In this document: one piece after another, positions 58,100-64,000 of the stretch
Position numbering within the stretch: position 1 is the stretch's first letter
Layout: each line of letters begins with the position of its first letter
NCBI RefSeq assembly: GCF_004799325.1
Contig: NZ_SSMD01000009.1
Coordinates: 1-64,000, forward strand
Origin: Thalassobius vesicularis
Lineage (GTDB): Bacteria; Pseudomonadota; Alphaproteobacteria; Rhodobacterales; Rhodobacteraceae
Direction of reading: 5' to 3'
DNA length: 64,000 bases
Made by a program: the position numbers and the translations under genes
Notes under the pieces: generated by a model
Told to the model about the DNA's origin: nothing
What the model saw: only the letters and a program-made list of their open reading frames with translations
Databases searched by the model: none

Positions 58100-59071
58100 G
58101 TGCCTAAAATCGAGTTTTCGCAGCAGCTGATCGTCGCGGTCGTTTTCGTTCTGCTGTTTGGCGGGCTTTCGTTGTTCCTGCCGGGGTTCTTTCACCTGGA
58201 GAACATGATCGCCCTGCTGCAGAGCGTGGCGATTCTGGGGATTTTGGGGCTGGGCATGGCGGTGATCGTCATTGGCCGGGGTGTCGATCTGTCGATGATT
58301 GCGGCGCTGGCCATCCCTTCGGCGCTGACCTTGCAGCTGGCGACCAGCGGCGTGTCGCCTGTTCTGGCGGTTGCGGCGGGCTTTGCCTTGGCGGCGGCGT
58401 TCGGGGCGGTGAATGGCTGGCTGATCGCCTATGCCGAGGTGCCGCCGCTGTTCGCGACCTTGGCCTCGGGGCTGTTTCTGGCGGGGATGGGGCAGGCGTG
58501 GTTCTTCTCGATCGAGTCGGTGCCGCTGCCGGATGCCCTCGAGGGGCTGCGGGTGCTGGGGCGCGGGCAGACGGCGGGGCTGCCGAATTCGGTGCTGTTG
58601 CTGCTGATCATGAGCGTTCTGGTCTGGATCTACCTGCGCAAGCTCAAACTGGGCGCGTTCACCTATGCGATGGGCGACAACCCCCGTGGCGCACGTATGG
58701 CTGGGCTGCCGGTGCGGCCGATGGTGGTGCTGCAATACATGATGTCGGCGATGATCGCGGCCTTTGCGGGGCTGATCATGGCCAGCTCGGTCGGCTCGAT
58801 GTCGACGCGGATTTTCAACTCGACCTGGATTTACGACGTGATCCTGGTGGTCGTGCTGGGCGGGATCGGCCTGTCGGGCGGGCGCGGCGGCGTCACCAAC
58901 GTGCTGATCGGCACGGCGCTGATCGGGACGCTGCTGAACGGGCTGACGATCATGGATGTCAGTTTCCCGGTGCAAAACCTGGTCAAGGGCTTCGTGCTGC
59001 TGGCAGCCATCGTGATCGATTCCATCGCCAACCCGCGCAACGAGGAAACCGCGCAACAGGGCGATATCTGA
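58100..59071 (+). CDS. sugar-type ABC transporter permease (RbsC/BPD_transp_2 family)
   Basis: A 323-residue membrane protein with about nine hydrophobic segments. GRGVDLSMIAALAIPSALTL and LGGIGLSGGRGGVTNVLIGTAL are the two conserved cytoplasmic or helix-end motifs of the RbsC group. The start codon is GTG (MPKIEF) behind AAAGGAGG. It is the first gene of an operon for a sugar-like solute import system, with a substrate-binding protein, a second permease fused to a propeller, a stand-alone propeller and an ATPase. The substrate is unknown. Confidence 0.92.
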   Translation: MPKIEFSQQLIVAVVFVLLFGGLSLFLPGFFHLENMIALLQSVAILGILGLGMAVIVIGRGVDLSMIAALAIPSALTLQLATSGVSPVLAVAAGFALAAAFGAVNGWLIAYAEVPPLFATLASGLFLAGMGQAWFFSIESVPLPDALEGLRVLGRGQTAGLPNSVLLLLIMSVLVWIYLRKLKLGAFTYAMGDNPRGARMAGLPVRPMVVLQYMMSAMIAAFAGLIMASSVGSMSTRIFNSTWIYDVILVVVLGGIGLSGGRGGVTNVLIGTALIGTLLNGLTIMDVSFPVQNLVKGFVLLAAIVIDSIANPRNEETAQQGDI

Positions 59072-59115
59072 CGCTTTTCTGGGTGCCGCAGAGCACCGCC
59101 AATGGGAGGAAGACC

Positions 59116-60105
59116 ATGAAAAACCTGATGAAATCCCTGCTTTTGGGCGCAACCTTGCTGGCCGCGCCCCATGCCATGGCCAAGGAAATCACCGAGCCGT
59201 TCCGCGAAGGCTATATCGCCTCGCTGAAGGGCAAGACGGTGGCGTTCCTGCCGGGCGCGATGGCGATGGACCTGGCGATTGGCTGGCTGGGCGCGCTGAA
59301 GTCCGAGCTGGAGCCGCAGGGCGTCAACATCATCGTGCGCGACCCGAACTTCTCGGTTCAGGCGGGCGCGCAGGCGTTCACCCAGCTGCTGGCCGAAAAG
59401 CCCGACGTGATCGTCGTGCATAACCCGGACGTGACCACCTATGCCAAGCTGATCAAGCAGGCCGAGGCGCAGGGCATCTTGATCGTGCAGGTCAACATGT
59501 CGTCGCTGACCCCCTCGACCGCCTATGTCGGCGTGGACTGGGTGGAAATGGGCGCGATCCAGGCGCAGCACGTGGTGGATGCGTGCGGCGGCAAGGGCAA
59601 GATCGCCATCGTGCAGGGCGACCTGACCGCGGCGGCTTCGGCCTATACCATGTCGGGGATCAACGCGGTTCTGGCCAACAATGCGGGCATCGAGGTGGTG
59701 TCGAACCAGTCGGCCGGCTGGCAGTCGGACAAGGCCAAGTCGATCACCCAGACCGTACTGAAACAGCACCCCGACCTGTGCGGCGTCATCGGTTTCTGGG
59801 ACAACATGGACACCGGCACCGCGGCTGCGGTCGATGAGGCGGGCCTGCGCGATCAGGTCTACGTGGCGACCTCGGGCGGCGGTGAAACCCGTGCTGCCTG
59901 CGATATGGTCAGCTCGGGCGCTTATGATCTGAACGTGGTCTACAACGTGCCGAACCAGGGCGCGAACCTGGCCTCGACCATCAAGTACTTGCTGTCGGCG
60001 GGGATCAAGCCGGGCCAGATCAGCGGCCAGATGTACACCACGCTGACGCCTGTCACCTCGGCTAATGCCGGTGACGAAGGCGTTTGCTGGACGATGAAGC
60101 AATAA
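59116..60105 (+). CDS. periplasmic sugar-binding protein (Peripla_BP_4/type 1)
   Basis: A 329-residue substrate-binding protein. A signal peptide (MKNLMKSLLLGATLLAAPHAMA) precedes the mature part KEITEPFREGYI; there is no lipobox cysteine. The two-domain RbsB-like fold is suggested by KTVAFLPGAMAMDLAIGW, PDVIVVHNPDVTTYAKLIKQAEAQ, IAIVQGDLTAAASAYTM and CGVIGFWDNMDTGTAAAVDEAG. GGAGGA precedes the ATG. It captures the solute for the two permeases. A sugar, sugar alcohol or sugar acid/lactone is likely because of the propeller genes behind it. Confidence 0.92.
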   Translation: MKNLMKSLLLGATLLAAPHAMAKEITEPFREGYIASLKGKTVAFLPGAMAMDLAIGWLGALKSELEPQGVNIIVRDPNFSVQAGAQAFTQLLAEKPDVIVVHNPDVTTYAKLIKQAEAQGILIVQVNMSSLTPSTAYVGVDWVEMGAIQAQHVVDACGGKGKIAIVQGDLTAAASAYTMSGINAVLANNAGIEVVSNQSAGWQSDKAKSITQTVLKQHPDLCGVIGFWDNMDTGTAAAVDEAGLRDQVYVATSGGGETRAACDMVSSGAYDLNVVYNVPNQGANLASTIKYLLSAGIKPGQISGQMYTTLTPVTSANAGDEGVCWTMKQ

Positions 60106-60166
60106 CCACTCCCAGGGGGCGGGGCGGCCTGCGTGCCGCCCTGGCCACAATCAAGAAGAGACCCTG

Positions 60167-62299
60167 ATGACCCTGCCAAACGAGTCCCTCGTTCGTTTGC
60201 GGTATCGCCTATGGCCCGATCACGTCATTGGCGAGCTGCTGTCCAAACCCTGGATGGAGACCGCGATCCCCGTTCTGGTGATGATCCTGGTGTTCTGGGG
60301 GATGGCCTGGATGGTGCCCAGCCTGACGGACACCGGGCAACTGGCCGTGATTGCCCGCGATCTGGGCGAGACGGGTTTCGTGGTGCTGGGTCTGGCCATC
60401 GTCATCATGGCGGGCGGGGTGGATTTGTCCGTCGGCTCGATCTTTGCGCTGACCAACCTTGTGGCGCTGCTGCTGATGCACAAGCTGGAATGGTCGGCCC
60501 CGCCGGCGATTGCGGTGACGATCCTGTCGGGCATGGCGCTGGGGGCGGTCAACGGGGTGCTGATCGGCTATGTGCGGCTGCGGGCGTTTCTGACGACGCT
60601 GATCACGCTGATCATTTTCCGCGCGGTCTATTCGCTGGCGATTGCCGAGTATTCGATGGATATCGCCATGTCGCTGCCCGACAGCACGACTTGGGATTTT
60701 CTGGGCATGGGGCTGGTCTGGGGCGTGCCGGTCAACGTGTGGCTGTTCGCGGTCGTGGCCCTGTTCCTGCACATCCTGCTGACGCGCCTGCGCCCCGGCT
60801 GGCACCTGATCGCCATCGGCGGGTCGCGCCGGGCGGCCTATAACGCGGGCATCGCGGTGCCGTTCACGATCATGCTGACCTATGTTGCCTCGGGCGGGTT
60901 CACGGCGATTGCGGCGGTGTTTTTCTCGTCCAAGCTGGCCTCGACCGGGTCCGATATCGGGCTGGGGCTGGAGGTGACGGCCCTGACCGCCGCCGTGCTG
61001 GGCGGTATCTCGCTGGGCGGGGGGCGCGGGTCGGTGACCAAGGCGGTCGTCGGTCTGGCCATCGTGCTGGTGGTGACGAACGGGATGACGGCCTCGGGCG
61101 CGTCGGGCGGGGCGATCCGTATGGCGCTGGCGGGCATTCTGGTGCTGGCCGCCGTGTTCGACATCCGCTGGGTCAAGAACCGCCACCGGATCATCGCGTC
61201 GGTCTATGTCTCGCCGGATTACCTGTACCTGCCCAAGCCGCCCTCGTGCGAGCCGGCGCCGGGCAATGTCTGGAGCGTCAACGACAAGCTGCGCGCGGTC
61301 GAGGTGATCGGCCTGGGCGAGGTCGAAGGCCCCGAGGACGTCATTCTGGATCGCAACGACAACCTGTATTCCGGATCGCGCCACGGTGATATCGTGCGGT
61401 TCCTGGCGCCCGACTACACCAAGTGGGAGATTTTCGCCCATATCGGCGGCCAGCCCTTGGGCATGGCTTTTGACAAGGACGACAACCTGTGCGTCTGCGT
61501 CGGCGGGATGGGCCTGTACATGGTGCGCCCCGATGGCGAGGTGGTGAAGCTGACGGACGAGACCAACCGCTCGCTCACCTCGGTGAACGATGACAGCCGG
61601 TTGCGGCTGGCGGACGATCTGGACATCGCGCATGACGGGCGGATCTATTTTTCCGAGGCGACGCGGCGCTACGAGATGAGCGAATACGCCGTGGACGCGC
61701 TGGAAAGCCGCCATTCGGGCCGGATCATCTGCTACGATCCGCGCGATGGGTCCACCAAGACCGAGATCGACAACCTGTTGTTCCCCAACGGGATTTCGAT
61801 GTGCGACGACAACCAGAGCTTTTTGTTCGCGCAGACCTCGGCGGCGTCGATCAGCCGGTATTGGTTCGACGGGCCCAAGAAGGGCACGATCGAGGTGCTG
61901 CTGGATAACCTGCCGGGCTATCCGGACAACATCAACAAGGCGTCCGACGGGAATTACTGGGTGGCGCTGGTGGGGATGCGCGGCCCGGCGCTGGACCTGG
62001 CGATGCGGATGCCCGGTTTCCGCAAGCGGATGACGCGCCGCCTGCCGTTCGACGAATGGATGTTCCCCAACATCAACAACGGCTGCGTGTTCAAGATCGA
62101 CCTGACCGGCAAGGTGCTGGAAACGCTGTGGGATCCACAGGGGGTGAACCACCCGATGATCACCTCGATGCGGGAACACAAGGGCTGGCTGTACCTGGGC
62201 GGGCTGTCGAACAACCGGATCGGGCGCTACCGGCTGCCCGAGGGCGAAGGCGCACCGGACTATGTGCATTACGAACGCCGCTGGGGGAAAAAGGCATGA
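60167..62299 (+). CDS. ABC permease fused to a strictosidine-synthase-like beta-propeller
   Basis: A 710-residue fusion in one uninterrupted frame. Residues about 1-340 are an RbsC-type permease (VIMAGGVDLSVGSIFALTN; LGGISLGGGRGSVTKAVVGL). Residues about 355-710 are a six-blade SMP-30/strictosidine synthase-like propeller: EVEGPEDVILDRNDNLYSGS, then SEATRRYEMSEYAVDALESR, SGRIICYDPRDGSTKT, LFPNGISMCDDNQSF, LLDNLPGYPDNINKASDGNYW. These match the animal APMAP/plant strictosidine synthase pattern closely. The propeller probably faces the cytoplasm, where the C-terminus of this permease family ends. It might hydrolyse a lactone or ester of the imported compound, or sense it. Catalytic metal residues cannot be fixed with confidence. 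Confidence 0.88.
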   Translation: MTLPNESLVRLRYRLWPDHVIGELLSKPWMETAIPVLVMILVFWGMAWMVPSLTDTGQLAVIARDLGETGFVVLGLAIVIMAGGVDLSVGSIFALTNLVALLLMHKLEWSAPPAIAVTILSGMALGAVNGVLIGYVRLRAFLTTLITLIIFRAVYSLAIAEYSMDIAMSLPDSTTWDFLGMGLVWGVPVNVWLFAVVALFLHILLTRLRPGWHLIAIGGSRRAAYNAGIAVPFTIMLTYVASGGFTAIAAVFFSSKLASTGSDIGLGLEVTALTAAVLGGISLGGGRGSVTKAVVGLAIVLVVTNGMTASGASGGAIRMALAGILVLAAVFDIRWVKNRHRIIASVYVSPDYLYLPKPPSCEPAPGNVWSVNDKLRAVEVIGLGEVEGPEDVILDRNDNLYSGSRHGDIVRFLAPDYTKWEIFAHIGGQPLGMAFDKDDNLCVCVGGMGLYMVRPDGEVVKLTDETNRSLTSVNDDSRLRLADDLDIAHDGRIYFSEATRRYEMSEYAVDALESRHSGRIICYDPRDGSTKTEIDNLLFPNGISMCDDNQSFLFAQTSAASISRYWFDGPKKGTIEVLLDNLPGYPDNINKASDGNYWVALVGMRGPALDLAMRMPGFRKRMTRRLPFDEWMFPNINNGCVFKIDLTGKVLETLWDPQGVNHPMITSMREHKGWLYLGGLSNNRIGRYRLPEGEGAPDYVHYERRWGKKA

Positions 62300-63387
62300 T
62301 CGCGTTCTTCAAGGGACTGAGCGACCGTTTCCTGGGGCGCGGAGATGCGGCCGTCACCGTGCCGGTGTTCGACGGGGTGCTGCGGCCGAACCGTCTGCTG
62401 GATGATGGTGTGCTGTGGGCGCGGCTGGAGGCGCCGGGTGATCTGGCCTGTGACGACACGGGCCTGTGGGCCAGCGACGGCAACCGCGTGCTGCGGATTG
62501 ATCCGGCGCAACAGGGCACGACCGAAGAACTGGTGCTGGACGGCACCATCACTGCGCTGGCCCGGTTCAAGGGCGGCTTCGCGGTGGCGCTGGACGGCAA
62601 CCGGGTCGAGGTGCATGGCGGCGCACTGGACGGGCACAGCTGGAAGGCGGCGGACAAACGCGCCTTTGTTGCGATCAACAGCCTGACGGCGGATGGCGAC
62701 ACGCTGTTGGCCACGGATGCCAGCGCCCATAACGCCCCCGCGAATTGGCAGCGTGATCTGCTGGAGCGGCGCAGCTCGGGCCGGGTGTTGCGGCTGGGCG
62801 TTGACGGCGTTCAGATGCTGGCAAGCGGACTGAGCCATGCCTTTGGCGCGGTGCCCGTCGGCGATGCCGTCTGGGTGTCCGAAAGCTGGCGGCACCGCGT
62901 TGTCTCGGTCCTTGGGGCGGGGCATGTGCAGCCGGTGTTGAACCGGTTGCCCGGCTATCCCTCGCGTCTGGCCCCGGCGGACGGGGGCGGGATCTGGCTG
63001 TCGGTCTTTGCCTGCCGCACGCAGTTGGTCGAGTTCGTGCTGCGCGAAAAGGGCTACCGCGAGGCGATGATGGCCTCGATGCCGCCGAACCTGTGGGTCG
63101 CGCCGCAACTGGTGCCGCCGCAATCGTTTCTGGAACCGTTGCAGGGCGGGGCGATCAAGCAGATGGGCGTTCTGAAACCCTGGGCACCGCCGCGCAGCTA
63201 TGGGCTGGTGCTGCGGCTGAACGAGGCGGGCAAGGTGCTGTACTCGCTGCACAGCCGGGTGGACGGCACGCATCACGGCATCACCGCGATCCACGACCAC
63301 GGCGGCGCGCTGTGGGTGGTGTCGCACGGGGCGGGCGGCGTGTTGCGCCTGGACCCCTCGGAAATCGCCAGGAGGGCGGGGGAATGA
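62296..63387 (+). CDS. stand-alone SMP-30/strictosidine-synthase-like beta-propeller protein
   Basis: A 363-residue protein without signal peptide or membrane helices, thus probably cytoplasmic. It repeats the propeller landmarks of the preceding fusion in shorter form (LEAPGDLACDDTGLWASDGN; GLSHAFGAVPVGDAVWVSES; VLNRLPGYPSRLAPADGGGIW; YGLVLRLNEAGKVLYSLHSR). It lacks a separate permease part. The start overlaps the stop of the fusion gene (ATGA), so expression is coupled. Two propellers in one transport operon suggest sequential processing of the substrate or a heteromeric complex; this is inference. Confidence 0.82.
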   Translation: MIAFFKGLSDRFLGRGDAAVTVPVFDGVLRPNRLLDDGVLWARLEAPGDLACDDTGLWASDGNRVLRIDPAQQGTTEELVLDGTITALARFKGGFAVALDGNRVEVHGGALDGHSWKAADKRAFVAINSLTADGDTLLATDASAHNAPANWQRDLLERRSSGRVLRLGVDGVQMLASGLSHAFGAVPVGDAVWVSESWRHRVVSVLGAGHVQPVLNRLPGYPSRLAPADGGGIWLSVFACRTQLVEFVLREKGYREAMMASMPPNLWVAPQLVPPQSFLEPLQGGAIKQMGVLKPWAPPRSYGLVLRLNEAGKVLYSLHSRVDGTHHGITAIHDHGGALWVVSHGAGGVLRLDPSEIARRAGE

Positions 63388-64000
63388 GCCAGCAGCCAAT
63401 CATCGAGATGCGTGACATCACCGTCCGCTACGGCAGTGCGGTGGCCATCGACGGGGTCAGCTTTGACCTGCGCGCCGGCGAAATCCATGCCCTGCTGGGC
63501 GAGAACGGTGCTGGCAAATCGACCCTGACGAAATCCATGGCGGGCGTGGTGCATCCGGCCGAGGGGCAGATCCTGCTGGACGGCCAGCCGATCGCGCCCG
63601 GCTCTCCGAAAGAGGCGCTGCATCTGGGCATCGCGATGGTGTTCCAGGAAACCAGCCTGGTGCCGACGATGACCGTGGGCCAGAACCTGTTTCTGGGGCA
63701 GGAAAAGATGTTCAACCGCCTGCGCGGGGTCAATATCGCGGCGCAGCAGTTCCTGCAGTCGCTGAACTTCGACGTGAATCCGACGGCAACGGTGGACATG
63801 CTGGGCGCGGCCAAGCGGCAGATGGTGGAAATTGCCCGGGCCGTGCTGCACAAGGTGCGCGTCATCGTCTTTGACGAACCCACCGCGACGCTGACGCCCG
63901 AGGAAAAGCAGCACTTTTTCGCGCTGGTGAAGGATCTGAAAAAGCGCGGCGTCTCGGTCGTGTTCATCTCGCACGCGCTGGAGGAGGCGCTGGCCATCGC
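63384..64000 (+). CDS. sugar ABC transporter ATP-binding protein (partial, cut by window end)
   Basis: The first 205 codons of an RbsA/MglA-type ATPase. Walker A GENGAGKST is at residues 39-47, Walker B VIVFDEPT at 160-167 and the switch His in VFISHALEE. The signature between them is MLGAAKRQMVEIARA, with the usual LS of LSxxQ replaced by LG; several sugar ATPases of this group show variants at that position. It overlaps the propeller gene by 4 bp. The second nucleotide-binding domain normal for the family would lie beyond 64000. Confidence 0.93.
   Translation, partial: MSQQPIIEMRDITVRYGSAVAIDGVSFDLRAGEIHALLGENGAGKSTLTKSMAGVVHPAEGQILLDGQPIAPGSPKEALHLGIAMVFQETSLVPTMTVGQNLFLGQEKMFNRLRGVNIAAQQFLQSLNFDVNPTATVDMLGAAKRQMVEIARAVLHKVRVIVFDEPTATLTPEEKQHFFALVKDLKKRGVSVVFISHALEEALAI

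Noticed and set aside
60209-62269. 686-codon minus-strand frame antisense to the permease-propeller fusion
   Set aside because: Composition typical of antisense GC-rich frames, no start signal and no domain; the plus-strand fusion has two recognised domains.

Overview
The window looks like a chromosomal segment of a Rhodobacterales (Roseobacter/Paracoccaceae-type) alphaproteobacterium. The signs are high GC, MipZ beside housekeeping genes, a split F-type ATP synthase locus carrying only atpI-B-E-F'-F, a rpmE-rplS-trmD-rimM-rpsP-ffh block with a chorismate mutase inserted, and the order pdxJ-acpS-lepB-rnc-era. No intact phage, insertion sequence or CRISPR array is visible. The assignment rests on gene content and recalled family knowledge; no database search was run.

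Layout. 0-1.5 kb: initiator tRNA with a possible recombinase remnant, a PagL-like lipid A deacylase, a YnfA-like protein and tRNA-Glu. 1.5-7.4 kb: a minus-strand operon of a group II PLP decarboxylase, an HpcH/HpaI aldolase, a class III PLP enzyme of the phospho-lyase subgroup, a small-molecule kinase and a Tm-1-like protein; this is a plausible amino-alcohol or hydroxy-amino-acid catabolic pathway. 7.4-14.3 kb: a homogentisate cluster (hmgA, fahA, two metallo-beta-lactamase-fold proteins, a flavin hydroxylase with a DUF2783 partner) with a divergent MarR regulator. 14.3-22.9 kb: mipZ and a long ribosome, tRNA-modification and SRP block on the minus strand, with a sulfotransferase-like gene, a membrane protein, chorismate mutase and two GNAT genes among the core genes.

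23-31 kb: a tiny secreted protein with its own promoter and terminator, azoR/LysR, an EamA exporter, ArsR, the F0 ATP synthase operon, a FadR-type regulator and small acetyltransferases. 31-41.5 kb: smc, a MOSC-domain protein, a lytic transglycosylase, two cobalamin genes, a glutathionyl-hydroquinone reductase, a conserved unknown and a MalY/PatB-like enzyme. 41.7-43.8 kb: def, a degenerate def paralogue and fmt. 44-47.7 kb: an ispH-led minus-strand operon containing rnhA. 47.8-57.8 kb: a c-type cytochrome, a NYN protein, folK, rpoZ-rsh, DUF2062, pdxJ, a KptA-like mini-protein, acpS, lepB, rnc, an EamA transporter and era. 58-64 kb: a sugar-type ABC importer in which one permease is fused to a strictosidine-synthase-like beta-propeller, followed by a second propeller gene and a truncated ATPase gene.

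How the parts work together. Housekeeping functions such as translation start (initiator tRNA, fmt, def), ribosome maturation, protein export (ffh, lepB), stringent response (rpoZ, rsh) and lipid or cofactor synthesis (acpS, ispH, pdxJ, folK) alternate with catabolic and transport modules. The most unusual items are the permease-propeller fusion, the decarboxylase/kinase/phospho-lyase operon, the def paralogue that has lost metal and catalytic residues, the KptA-like mini-protein, and a two-hairpin intergenic repeat whose second stem shows compensatory changes between copies.
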